Shown in pieces: positions 13,221 through 24,800 of a stretch of DNA of 64,000 bases (positions are counted from its first letter, which is position 1; each line of letters opens with the position of its first letter). Position numbers and translations under genes: made by a program. The notes under the pieces were generated by a model. It saw only the letters and a list, made by a program, of their open reading frames with translations. It was not told the DNA's origin and made no database searches. Source of the DNA: Ligustrum vulgare (Eukaryota; Streptophyta; Magnoliopsida; Lamiales; Oleaceae); NCBI GenBank assembly GCA_963555705.1, contig OY743181.1:28834513-28898512 (forward strand), written 5' to 3'.

Positions 13221-13614
13221 GTCCTTACTTTAAAAAAAATCCCAGATCAGGTCCTCCGCATTTGCAACATAGTCCCTTAATCAAGAAACTGCAGATCTGA
13301 TCCCCTTGTATTGAAGTTGCAGATTTAGGCCTCGAAGTTTACAATTACAATTGGAATTACACAAAACCTAATTTTATTGCAAAATTCAAAATCAAAAGGG
13401 GAAACATGGAGACGTAATCCACCCCCTTTGTTACATGACTCGATAATACAATACAAGATTTTACAAAATAAAATCTAAGGCCATAAATTAGTTCAATGAA
13501 AATTTCATTCATCTAATAACAAAATAAATCACATAATCCTAACACCGCTAAACTAACACATGCATAACAAAATTATTTAATCCTAAATACACAAAACAGT
13601 ATAAAAAACCTGAC

Positions 13615-13626
13615 GCTCTGATACCA
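13615..13626 (-). promoter_or_regulatory. Primer binding site (initiator Met-tRNA type)
   Basis: The - strand reads TGGTATCAGAGC, complementary to the 3' end of plant initiator methionine tRNA, placed 2 nt inside the 5' LTR. Its position fixes the element on the - strand. Confidence 0.85.
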
Positions 13627-13628
13627 AT

Positions 13629-15043
13629 TGTTGGGAACCCGGGTTGCTCTACTCACAAAAATTGATTTCTTGTGATAGATCATCCCGTTACAGGATTTTC
13701 TGTTCTATGTATTCAACTTGGAATAAATAATTTTGCACACAAAAAGGATTTTGAGAAGATTACCCTTGTAGCGTGCTTTACAATAATCTCTTTTCGCTGC
13801 TTCTTGATTTCACCAAAGCTTCAAACCCTCAAGCTTTCCTCGGTGTTCTCCAATGGCAGCTGTGCAGGTGCGTGGTCACCTTTCTCAAGATCTAGGTTAA
13901 ACTAGGTTTAGGGTTTCTTTGTAAAGAGGAAACACACACTACACACTTTAGTGTGTGTTTCGCCACTTTGCCAATTAGGTTAAGAAAAATAGTCTTTGGA
14001 GACTATTTGTAATATCTTTACACTCTAAAACCCTATCAGGCCTAGTACCATAACTCAGGCTCATTTCTGCACAACCCAATACAGGTAATAAGTCTGTATA
14101 AACCCATTATAGTGAAGCCACCGAGGGAACCTGATCGGACCCAATTAAACTAAGCTCCAATAAATTAATTATGACTCGATCAACTCTTGATCAGTCAAAA
14201 TTAATTTATTAATCACGTTCTATTCCACTAAAAGAACGAGATTGCACTCTTAGTAAAATTGAAATTACTGAAACAATTAATCAATAATTATATCCTCTGA
14301 CTTATCGTTCTTACATGTTACCCCCGTCGATCAACTCGAATATTCGGAGCAAGTTAAAATGACCAAAATGCCCTTCTTCGAATATTCATAAATTCTCAAC
14401 TCTCATCTTCTGTCTGACAGTTCGATGTGATCCCATCACATCATAGAATTCAACAGTCACTGTCGAATTACTGAGCTCAGATTCAACTGTCCACTAGAAG
14501 AACCAGTGAGATTATGATCATACCTAAAAGGTGACGGATTCCATAATACGAATATATGTTCCTCGTTAGTTCACTTTAATTCCCAAAGTATCGAGATATT
14601 GATCAGCAATTTGATCTCACCCATTGATACCTCAAAGAACTTCAAGTTAGTAATCGAAGTCCATTATCCTATTAGGATTAAGGTCCCACGTACGATAATC
14701 AAGTGAAATTAAATTTGAATGGTCAATGTCACAAATTAATTTCACGTGGTCCCATCCAATACGTTCCAAACATACTCTCAATTTTATTACCAAAGTCAAA
14801 GACAGACTTTAATAAAATCGAGACGATCTTATCAAAATAAATTGTCCATATTTATTTACTGATCGTGAACGTTAATTTTAGATCGAATCACAAATTGAAT
14901 CTTTCTGTGTTTAACAACTTAAACACTCAATTTGTAATATCAAATCGACCCGTGGACAAACACAACTTTATATTAATACAATCAATAAACATTTTATTTC
15001 GAATGTCGTGAATTATACTCTATGGGCATATATAATTCCAACA
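13629..15043 (-). repeat. 5' LTR of the 8.7 kb copia-type element
   Basis: 1415 bp, begins TGTTGGGAACCC and ends TTCCAACA on the + strand, followed directly by the TATTT target duplication (15044-15048). Nearly identical to 6361-7738. Confidence 0.9.
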
Positions 15044-15084
15044 TATTTGATATCCAATAATGTACAACATTGTAAATGATAAGG
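15044..15084. other. Short spacer between two LTR elements
   Basis: It holds the right TATTT duplication of the upstream element (15044-15048) and the left flank TAAGG (15080-15084) of the next. The remaining bases are the original insertion-site sequence. Confidence 0.7.
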
Positions 15085-16019
15085 TGATGTGCTAAATCGC
15101 AAATGTAAGATATTGCATCCAAATAATAAAGTCGACAAAAGAATTCGATTTATCGTCCCACAGATATTGTAATTAAGTATCGAAATTGTGTTAGTTTTTA
15201 ACTCTATTTGAACAGTGAAATTTGAATTTTTGAATTGAACTAAAATATTAAAATAAAAAGCAAAAGAAAAGAAAAAAGACTTAGATTTTCTAAATTGATG
15301 TTTATAAGTGTAGGGATATCTAATTTTACATAATCAGAACTTTTAATTCCAATTGTGTAGTTTTATTCATATTACTGTACTCGATCGAATTCACATATGT
15401 ATATGAAATTCTTCTCTCGAGTTTAAATCAACTCTACCTAATTTAGTCAACCGTGTTTCTAAACAACATGTCATAATAATTTGGTGCATGAAATACAAGA
15501 ATTCATGCAGCGATCGCAATAATAACAAACATATATCTCTATCGTTCACTCAATTACTGGATTTTATTCCTAGATCTAGGTTGTTAGCTCACCTCTCGAA
15601 TTATGAAAACAACACATTAAATCAATGAATTAGTCAAGAATTAATTCATGCATTAAATACAAAATAAAATCAACACGTGCAACAAAAGTGCAAAACTAGA
15701 ATTTATAGAATTAAAAGCGTAAAACTAAGCAACATCGAATATCTTAAATATGAAATTATCTTTCATAAACAAAGAAATAAAAAACTCAGTAAAAGGCTAA
15801 ACTACGGGTGTGGAGTTCATCAAATTAACAAAGAAAATGAAATCTTGCAACAAACATTTTGCTCCCCATTGATAATTTTCAGTTCTCCCGCCTTTGTCTT
15901 GATTTTTGCCTCCAAGATTTGAATGATATAACAATGAGTTATGAACTTGAGAAGTTGTGAAAAGGTCTCCAAGGGCTCTCTTTTTTGTGCACAAAAGGTT
16001 CACTAGTACAGTTTCAATC

Positions 16020-16275
16020 ATTTGCATCGGTTGTAAAAGATAATATGCGTCGGTTGTGGAAGTAACGCATATGATGCAGACATACATGGTACAGGGAATA
16101 TGCCTAGGTTATTATCCGATGCAAAAAGTATAAATATGTGCGTCGGTTGTATAAAAAATCGACGCATATAGTTATAAAAAAAAAAACATAAAATGCGTTG
16201 GTTGTACATGAATACACTACAACCGACGCATATAGTTAAACTATATGCGTTGGTTTTATTGTACAACCTACGCAT
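16020..16275. repeat. Subterminal repeats of the CACTA element, left side
   Basis: About six copies of a 10-13 bp motif close to atgcgtcggttgt, or its inverse acaaccgacgcat, lie within 250 bp of the end. In CACTA elements such motifs bind the accessory transposon protein. Confidence 0.85.
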
Positions 16276-16490
16276 ATTATGTTTGTTTGTTTTATTTTTA
16301 TTTCTTTTTTAAATTCAAAAATCATGTTTATTATTTTATATTCAACATCATCGTCAACTGTAACTATCAACAACCAATAAATAGACAACAAAAATGCATA
16401 ATAAAATTAAATAAGTCAATTTACATTAATATTAATGATAGTTATTACAAATGTTTAGTACATATACATTAATTACATAAAAAATGAAAA

Positions 16491-19418
16491 CTTACATACA
16501 AGATTCATAGAAGTATTTAGCCCATAAATTTCTAATCTCGTCAATCTCCTCTATTGAGTAAGAATCTTTATAAAATGCCTACAAACTGTTAAGATAAGTT
16601 ATTAGTTATTTCTTAATAACTAATAAATGGATAATTAAACAATTTGTAGTATTTAATATTTATAATACCTCATCTAAAGAAGTTAATTGAAAATATTGTG
16701 TGACTATCTCATACATGTTTTTATAACATAATGACCACATTCAAAACCTCAGGGTTGCTGAGAACACTGAAATTTTCACATTAAAACTATTAGTACATAT
16801 GTGTGTGTGTGTATAAAGAGAGGGAGAGGGAGAGAGAGAGAGAGAGACAGTGAACTAATGATTAAGGAGTTTGTAGTAACTTTTAAATTGACATAGCGCA
16901 ATTTGTTTCCAATTTACATTTCCTATACTCCTCTTGCCACCATATATCCAAAATGTTTTAAGAGCCCTAAAATTTGAATAAAAATGAATGATATAACATT
17001 TATGCAAAAAATTTGGCAGAATCTCCTCTATAAATTGAACAAAATCAACCTGTAGAGAGACCCTTGAATTAGAAACTATTTGAACTTCTCAACAATCACA
17101 ACACAAATACATCAATTTCACCTCAAACTCGATAGCAATTATTATATGGAAACTATCAAAACTTATCCACCACATACTAAACAAAAAATATGATCAAGGA
17201 AATATATAAATATTTACGTATTCAACGCTGGTCTGATTTGTATTTTACGCTTATTTGACCCCGTTGAATCCAAGAAGTATACGGTGTTTGATTGAGAAAA
17301 AATCACAAGCAACATCCAATGATTCCTACGTATTATGAACGTATAAATACAACCTTAAATGCCAAATGATTCAAACTGAGTAAGAAAAAATGAATATTAA
17401 TAGTCTTACTCTTGGAAGTACGGTGCGAGAATGTACTGCTTGGATTGCAAGGTCTGCATGATTGCAGCCATATACGTAATGACGTTGTCAAAATTATTTT
17501 TCACCTTAGTCGACGCAATTTTTTATGTACACATAAATCCAACTGACTTGACGCCGAGTTCCTCACACAACTCATGTAGGTACCTAAAAATAAATAAATA
17601 AATAAATGAGTGATGAAAAATTAAATGGAATTTATAAATTTGTGTTAAGCAGTCTTACATCGTGTGTATTTGCAGGATAGATATATTCAACCATTCCATT
17701 TTGAGAAAGTCGGCGATGTCGTCGATTGTAACATAAATTCTGTGTCATCCGTATGATGAAACACATTTGCGTCTAAAAGCACAATGAAAAAGTCAATACC
17801 AACTGGTGTCTAAATGACCGCATTGTGCAACCTTTTACAATCATTACCCAGACATTGTAACGTTGCATCGTCAACCACCGAAGATCGTCGGGTAGATAAC
17901 ATTTCAGAACTTTTGGCCTTTTTTTGTTTATTGACTTTTTTTGCCTTTTCCGGTGACTTTTCCTGCATGTAGAAATTTGTTATCATCATAATTCGTTTAA
18001 TATAAAAATGAAAGTAAACAATTTTGAAAGAAATTTTTATACAGTTAAAAATTATTACCTCTCCTAACATAACCAGATGTTGAGGCTGTTGACTGAAGCT
18101 TCCAATAGCTCCCCCCAGTTGGTGTGATATTTAGATGGCACTGGTAAAGGATATGCTTCTGCACCACGTACAACATCATCAACCGTCACTTTAACATGAT
18201 CGGTCAAGAGTGGTTGATGGTGCACCACAGTTTGAGGTCCATATAGGAACACTGTGCCTCTCGCTGCTATATGAAGCTCGTTCTCACAACTTATGGCTAG
18301 ACGACACGGTATCGTTTTCTATTGTTCAACATGATGAAAATCATCCTTAGAACGTAATGTTGAAATCAGTTTAAATTGATATTCTACACATTCAAATAAT
18401 TTAGTTCAGATTTGATACCTGAAGCTCATCATATGGATTTGGATCAACAGAGTGGCAATTGCTGCGAGTTGGTGGTGGGGGAGTCGGAGTTATGTCCACA
18501 TTGACATCAACATTCAAGCCAATGTGCAGAAGGATAGAATCATATTTTTGTTGCATGCTGTCGAACTTATTTTGCCACTCTGACCTAACTCGATCGGTCT
18601 CCCTTGTGATCATATCTTTAATAGCATCTACCAACACGACCCCACTCGATCATCTATGGAACTGTCGGGCTTGCCATATACATCTTTGATCGTGACATAG
18701 ACACCATATTCCCTCACCCCATTCAAGATGCTCCTCCTTCCCAAGGGCTTCGGATAAGATATCATGGTGTCTATTTGGGACAAATGTCCCTTGAGTAAAA
18801 AATGTGAGAATTTAATATAAGTACACTTTGGTAAATTTTAATTCACTATATGAAAAAGTAAGAGGCTATAATTACAATTTTTTCATACACCTCCCTGGTT
18901 TTCTCATAGGGGATGTAATAGGTTCCATCGTCTTCCTTCTTGGATCTTGCTCTAACCCAGTCAAAACTGCGATCTTGGCTTAACATAAACGAGCTAATTG
19001 ACCCACAAGAAGACGTAAAAGACAGTGAGTCTCTTTGAAGCCACTCTTGCCTCGTCCCAACATAACCAGCTTGGCCTAAAAAGTGTGGATGCTCGTTCGG
19101 CAGTTGCCTTTCCCTAGCCTTCTGTCTTTTTTCCTTCACAAAAAATCACAATCTTTTAGTCTTTCAAATTAGTATAAAAAATGAATAAGAATTGTGACAT
19201 TATACAAACCTTGAAAATATCAGTCTCACGTTCCTTTTCGAATTTTTCCATTGTTCCTCCGTCAAGAAATTGTACAGCTGAGTAGGTGACATATATTTCG
19301 GGTGCTCCTTCTTGGTGAAATCACACACGAACCTTGTTTTGAAGTCTTTCCAACGCAAACCCACAACTCTCAAAATAGTTTTTTTCATTTCGTTATCACA
19401 TATGTTGAACTCCCTCTA
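16491..19418 (-). pseudogene. CACTA accessory gene: TNP1-like protein fused to a Ulp1 (C48) cysteine protease domain
   Basis: Exon-like blocks on the - strand run from 19418 to 16491. The N-terminal blocks (19418-19210, about 19133-18876, about 18795-18419) resemble plant Ptta/En/Spm proteins: LRWKDFKTRF, HFLGQAGYVGTR, FDWVRARSK, SEALGKEEH. The next block (18300-18067) has ENELHIAARGTVF and DHVKVTVDDVV, typical of the same family. From about 17760 the sequence turns into a Ulp1-type SUMO-protease region: DDIADFLKMEWL, YLHELCEELGVKSVGF (17530-17590), NHWMLLVI with the catalytic His (17300-17330), and FECGHYVIK with the catalytic Cys (16735-16760), ending AKYFYESCM at 16491. Several junctions fit GT/AG introns. 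In-frame TGA and TAG flank the Cys motif, and at least two frameshifts occur near 18650 and 17720, so this copy looks dead. Such proteases process or remove SUMO; their role in transposons is unknown. Confidence 0.75.
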
Positions 19419-19973
19419 AAATACAACAATAATATGTAATGTTATTTCAAGCCAGGTTCTTAGCTTTCCATCTTCTTTCCTCCCTTTAGCGTGCCATCGC
19501 ATGTTCTTAGCACCCTTTGCATTAGCAAACAAGCGTTTAAATCTTGGTACTACGGGTAGGTACCATAACACCTTTTCCCGAGAGCCTTTCTTATTCTCAC
19601 AATTATCATTTCCGTGCTTTTGCTTATACCTCGATGCCCCATACTTTGGACATTGATGCAAGTCCTTATACTCATTTGGACATGCATGTATCCTCTTGAT
19701 CTCTGTACTCATAGGACACAACATTTTATTTGCCTCGTAAATTGAACTAGGAAGCTCGTTATCCTCCGAAAGTATTTCTCGTAAAAGTTCCAATAATGTC
19801 GTGAAACTCTTATCACTCCACCTATTCCTTGTTTTCAACTTATACAATTTGAACATAGCAGACAATTTTGTGAATTTATTACAACCAAAAAATAAAGGCT
19901 TTTCAGAATCCTTGAATAGGTTATCGAATATATGAGGCTTTTCAATGAAATATTCTTGTATATCACGCATCAT
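19416..19973 (-). pseudogene. TNP2-type CACTA transposase, N-terminal part only
   Basis: A 185-codon frame resembles the start of the transposase family tnp2: FFGCNKFTKLSAMFKLYKLK, RWSDKSFTTLLELL, SSIYEANKML, IHACPNEYKDLHQCPKYG, KVLWYLPVVPRFKRLF and MRWHAKGRK follow in the usual order. In the family the acidic catalytic core begins soon after the MRWH motif. Here the frame leaves the family about ten residues later and runs into the intron of the next gene, so several hundred codons are missing. Intact tnp2 proteins are several times longer. Upstream continuation is found at 20032-20315. Confidence 0.8.
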
Positions 19974-20031
19974 TTCATCTATCCGATCATTACCTACATC
20001 ATTCTAGTCATTCTCCACATTAATCTCATCA

Positions 20032-20315
20032 TTATTGCTCAAACCCCTCATTCTCAACTGCGCTCATCCTAGGAAGTATACTCTCACAATGCCATATCCA
20101 CCGTGTATAACCCTCTTTAAACCCACGACGAATCAGATGACTCTTCACTTGCTCAGAACTATGAAACTTTCTCAAATTCTTACAATCACAACAAGGACAT
20201 AAAATCATTTCTTCCCCTTTCTTTATTTATTTTTCTCAGCACATTTCATAAATTCTTCAACTTCTTTCACATATTCTTGTGTACTACATCTCCCATATAT
20301 CCAACTCCGATCCAT
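20032..20315 (-). pseudogene. Transposase-associated domain of the same TNP2 gene, broken
   Basis: Two short frames, 20315-20223 and 20208-20032, together match the plant transposase-associated domain found at the start of TNP2 proteins. The first has MDRSWIYG and EYVKEVEEFM. The second has LCPCCDCKNLRKF, QVKSHLIRRGFKEGYTRWIW and H, with the expected Cys and His ligands. A TAA stop and a one-base frame change separate them, and another stop plus frame change separates the second from the frame starting at 19973. The likely start codon is at 20315. Confidence 0.75.
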
Positions 20316-21184
20316 ATCTAACCACCAATATATCAAGATTTTCACAATGTATTAAAACGAATGAAATCACATTAAATTATAAATTTCATTTTTTTAGTTA
20401 TAAAATCATACGAAAATTTCGGCAGAATCTCTCCTATAAATTGGACTTAGCCAACCTGTAGGGGCGATCAAAATTTCACAATAACACCAAAACATTCAAC
20501 CTAAACATATCCAAAACTCAAACACCACTTTAGTCAAATTTCAACATCATCAACTACTCCAAAAATAATTTGACATCAATTCCCAACTCTTCAACATCAA
20601 ATGTCTATAATTAATTGTATATTATATAAAAAACTAACATTCTATAATTTCATTAAAACTCCAACAATTAAAAAATTGCAATATATCCATCTACTAACTC
20701 AAACTCAATTACCTAAAATTAACATTCAAACTAAACTAATAAAAATTCATTTAAACTAACTAACACGTAAATTAAACCATCATATACATAATAAATATAC
20801 AACATATATATAAAAAAATTACTACACTTTATACATTATATACATACATACATACATACATACTTTACACATACATATATATATACATACTTCAAATAAC
20901 ATATATAAACATAAAAATATAGCAATGTATCTCTTTATATATACCTTAAAAATAAGAGAGGCGGCAATGGGTGGTGGAAATGAGAGTTGGAAGTCGGTGG
21001 CGGGGGCGGAAATGAGAGTGAGAGAGGCGACGGGGGCGGCGGAAGAGAGTTGGCGACGCGAGGTTGGGGAGGGTTTGAGTGAAAGAGCGAGTGGAGAGGG
21101 CGGGTTGTGAAAGAGAGAGTGAAGAGAGGAGGGTTTGAGTGAAAAATGATTGAAATGCGTACAGAACCGGAGAAAATATTTAAA
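20316..21184. other. CACTA noncoding region upstream of the transposase
   Basis: AT-rich DNA with a short G-rich purine segment (20955-21130, ggcggcaatggg and gcgacgggggcgg words). No gene is visible. The 121-codon - strand frame at 20822-21187 has low-complexity content and is not supported. Confidence 0.5.
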
Positions 21185-21415
21185 CAATATGCGTCAGTTC
21201 CTGTTTCAGAACCGACGCATATTGTTCATAATCTATTTGCGTCGGTTCTTTTGTAAGAACTGACGCATATACTACTACTTTGTGCATCGGTTTGAATAAA
21301 AATTTGACGCACATAGTAAATTAAACTATATGCGTCGGTTCCTTGTTATGGTCCAACCATATTAACAAAAATACCACCGCTATTTTACTAGGCGTCAGTT
21401 TTCGCAAAAATAGAC
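21185..21415. repeat. Subterminal repeats of the CACTA element, right side
   Basis: Copies of atgcgtcggttc and gaaccgacgcat alternate in both orientations through this stretch, mirroring the left side. Confidence 0.85.
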
Positions 21416-21831
21416 GTAAATAAATTATTTTTTTAGCCTAATTTGTACTAGTGGTTGTATATATAGAAGAGGAGGAAATTTAGTAGAATAAGGGAGAAAT
21501 TAGGTCAAAAAAACGCATGGGCCGAAAAAACGCCGCTAGGTCGGATAATTGTGCTGCCGTGCAGTAGGACTTATGGTGGTCGCGTAGGCAACTGACATCA
21601 GAATCTGCCTATTTCACGTGTTATTGCGCAGCTACCTAGTTGGATGATCGTGGCTGCGCAAGCCAATAGTTCCATTTGGCCTTTGTTTGCTTCATTTCCT
21701 TAGTTCACTTCATTTTGGGATATTTTCTGTATTATAAACAAATAGTAAACAATCAAGTAGCTTTTATTCTAAAATGAAAATACATTATTCTAATTTAGAC
21801 ATATAAATAAGTGTATAAAATACACTTATCA

Positions 21832-24800
21832 AATACCCCTAAACTATAATTCTTGTTCGTCCTAGAACAAAGCAAAATTAAACTAACAAATAAAAATAAA
21901 ACAACAAATATTTTTGTCATGTCAACTTGTTTACCATTTGTCTCAAAAATCCAGATTACGTTGTACTATTATATAGAATTTTGAACAACACAATAAAATG
22001 GTTCTAGTTATCTCATGTTAGACTTTCAAGTGCGTGTGAATAGCCAAAGTCAAATACATACTCATGCAAGAACATACTTAATATAGTGGGGCCAATTATG
22101 CGTAAGCAAACTCGAATCTCATGTGGTCAACTTATGATATTCTAATGATTCTCCTTTCATCTCTCATAGATGATCACAAATTACGACTTTTCTCTCAAAT
22201 ATCATGGTTCCCTATATTGTGGTTTCTAGACATTTATATATTTTACATTTCTCCACATAAGATAGTCAGGATTGATTCCGGATCGATCGAATTGGTATGG
22301 AAGTTATAACATGGGAAAACCACGGAAAATACTACTTATTTGAATAACCCGGTGACCTACCAATTGTAGAAGTAGGATTTTTGGCAAGCAATAAGTACTT
22401 AAATAATACAATTCAATTTAACAAATTTACAAGCTTACTTGCTCAAGTTAAAAAGGCTACGAAGATTGGAATATGATTATAATTATTTTTTGTATTTATG
22501 CTAGTGCTGGCTTATACCCATTAACCAAACCCTGTCAAACAAAAGTGCAAACCAAGAATCACAGACCCTCAACCCATCAATACATGCTATACTAACATTT
22601 CCACCCCTAAACTGCTTCTTGAGCAGTTTGGTTCTAATTTAGGGTTAGGATGTCCAAAAGATCTAACTTTTAGGATTATTATAAAGTCATTCCTAAGTTC
22701 AAGTTGCATAAATAAACCCCACGTATGTCAAACACACTCCTACACAGGTAATAATTTAACAATGGCTATGTGCGCAAAAATATGAAAATCCAACATGAAT
22801 AACAAGTCATGAAAATTCAAGTTTTTGGGTTGTCCATCACTCTAGCTTAAGCACAAAGTTAATCCAAATTATTTCCTAAGCAATAAACAATTCTATAAAA
22901 AATTTCAATTTTTTCAAACTTTTTTTTAAATACCCAAGAATCGAACGAATGAGAAAGAACGAATGAGTGAAAGAATGAATGAGATCTCACCCCCCAAACT
23001 AGAAATATACATTGCCCTCAATGTATGTCAAATAAAAATACTCATAAGAGAGGGGTTGAGTACTTTATAAGTTTATAGATGAGATGGAATCACTTGAATC
23101 TTTCTTTGATATCACTTGGATTGTTTAGACCTCCTTTCTTTTGTTTCCAAACTCGGTTTGATGTGTCACAAGTGGTGAGTTCCTCACAATTAAGAAATAA
23201 GCAACATTAGAGCACATTAACATCATAAGAAATTAGAAGTAAACACAACCACAACCCCCAAACTAGAGATAAAGCATAAATATGAATTTTTCAAGCATGG
23301 TTGACCACCCATATTTAGGCCCTAAAATCAGCACAAAAAACTCTAGCTGTCTTCAGACACACGTGAAAGTACATAGTATGTTCTATAACATGTCAAACGT
23401 TCAGAGCATTTGGAATTTAATAGGGTCGTGAAATGGGATGGCAAAGTGGTCACTGGAGGCTAGAAATCAGTGAAATGCCTTGTAGTGACCTTACAGTGAA
23501 TGCCTTGTGATGCCTATGGTGTTCCATTCGAGTTTTATGCATTAAATCAGTGAATGCCATGAATGAATGATACATATATGATGTATAACTTGTATTTATG
23601 GTGATCATTCAAAAATATTTGCAAAAACTCAAAGCAAAGCCCATTGTGGCATTTTATCAAACACACTGTGTGCACTAGTTAAAACTAAGAGAAATCATAG
23701 AGTTTGGAACTAGAAGTTATCCCACCTAATTTACACATCCAATTTATCATCAAATCCTAGCTTAACCCATGCTTCAATCATACATATAATCAAAATCCCA
23801 TAAAAGCATGTAAACCATTAAAATTTGCAAAATTTCCATGTTAGTGAGAAAGCCATACCTTTTGGGAGGATTTTGATGTGATGCAAACATGTTTGATGCT
23901 CCATTCCACATGAAAGTATGACATTTAAGTGGTATAAGAAGTTGAGGTCAATTTCGGGGAGAGAAATCGTGTTTGATGTTATGAAAGAGTGATAAAACCA
24001 ACTCCCTTGTTTAAACATCCAGACTCGTGACCAAGCACCTGCGTGGTTGCGCAGGAGGAAACTTGGTAGCAGTGTAGTGTAAACCTGTGAGAACTATTGA
24101 TTTTTAATGCAGTTACGTAGCCACCCCCAAGTTTATAAGGTGTGCCAACACAGTAACCTGGCTGGAACCCAAAAAATTTGTATTTTGAATTTCAAACTCC
24201 ATTTTCGAGTCCCACATGTCTCGTGATGCAATCCACTCACCCACCTATGGTGTGATCATGTCTTAAACTAACATGTCATGCTTGTGTTTATGATTCCTAA
24301 CTTAAAAATCAAACATGCAAGTAGAATCAATATTTCAATGGAATGGTCATGCTATGAATGCTCAATATGCACCAAATTATTCTTTTATGTTTTAGGTCAG
24401 ATTTCAATGATGATATGATGCTAAAACTCTATCAAGGATCGGGCACTTATCAACTACACTAAGTGGAGCAACTAATGTCATGCCAACATGATAACTCAAA
24501 CATGCAAAAACTAAAACTAAAATTTCAAATAAATCATAAAACTAAACATAAAGCAATAAATAAAGGATAATAAATAAAGGGATAGAAAATTGGGTTGCCT
24601 CCCAACAAGCTCTCTGTTTATAGTCTAAAGACCGAATTTTTACCGTGATTATTCGAGGAACTCTAAATAGAGCTCTTGATGACCTTCTTTGTTTGTGCCA
24701 CTTGAGTTTTCTCTAATGTGCATTTATGTACCAAAGTTCCACTTTGCCCATGTCATGTATGTGGACTTATCCACTCAATTCGAACTTCAATATGTAGATT

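Larger units (their letters stand above)
6361..15043 (-). mobile_element. Copia-type LTR retrotransposon, 8.7 kb, non-autonomous, recent
   Basis: Two long direct repeats (6361-7738 and 13629-15043) both begin TGTTGGGAA and end TTCCAACA, and are flanked by a perfect 5-bp duplication TATTT at 6356-6360 and 15044-15048. On the - strand a primer site TGGTATCAGAGC (13615-13626), matching the 3' end of initiator Met-tRNA, lies 2 nt from the right LTR. A polypurine tract CAAGTGGGAGAT (7739-7750) abuts the left LTR. The right LTR is therefore the 5' LTR and transcription runs leftwards. The interior has no long retrotransposon frame, only relics in the order expected for copia (protease-like near 10.69 kb, RT-like near 8.7 and 8.2 kb). 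By eye the LTRs differ at about a dozen or so sites plus one 37-bp indel, suggesting insertion much later than the decay of the coding region. Confidence 0.9.
16001..21453 (-). mobile_element. CACTA (En/Spm-like) DNA transposon, 5.45 kb, internally deleted
   Basis: It begins CACTAGTACA at 16001 and ends with the inverted copy TGTACTAGTG at 21453, flanked by the 3-bp duplication GTT (15998-16000 and 21454-21456). The uninterrupted sister LTR at 27605-27620 reads aaaggttgtatata, showing the empty site and confirming the duplication. Both ends carry many subterminal copies of tgcgtcggtt in both orientations. The genes lie on the - strand: the start of a TNP2-type transposase, then a TNP1/Ulp1-like gene. 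The TNP2 catalytic core is missing, so the copy cannot move by itself. Confidence 0.95.
15085..21831 (-). repeat. 3' LTR of the gypsy-like element, split by a CACTA transposon
   Basis: The LTR halves are 15085-16000 and 21454-21831. They align with 25726-28173 except for the CACTA insertion, the hAT insertion in the other copy, and a deletion of roughly 190 bp here (after caatagttcc near 21673), which removed sequence present at 27850-28012. Confidence 0.85.

Noticed and set aside
20822..21187. 121-codon - strand frame
   Set aside because: Composed of low-complexity Ser/Pro-rich and Tyr/Met-rich runs from purine-rich and (ATAC)n DNA inside the CACTA element.
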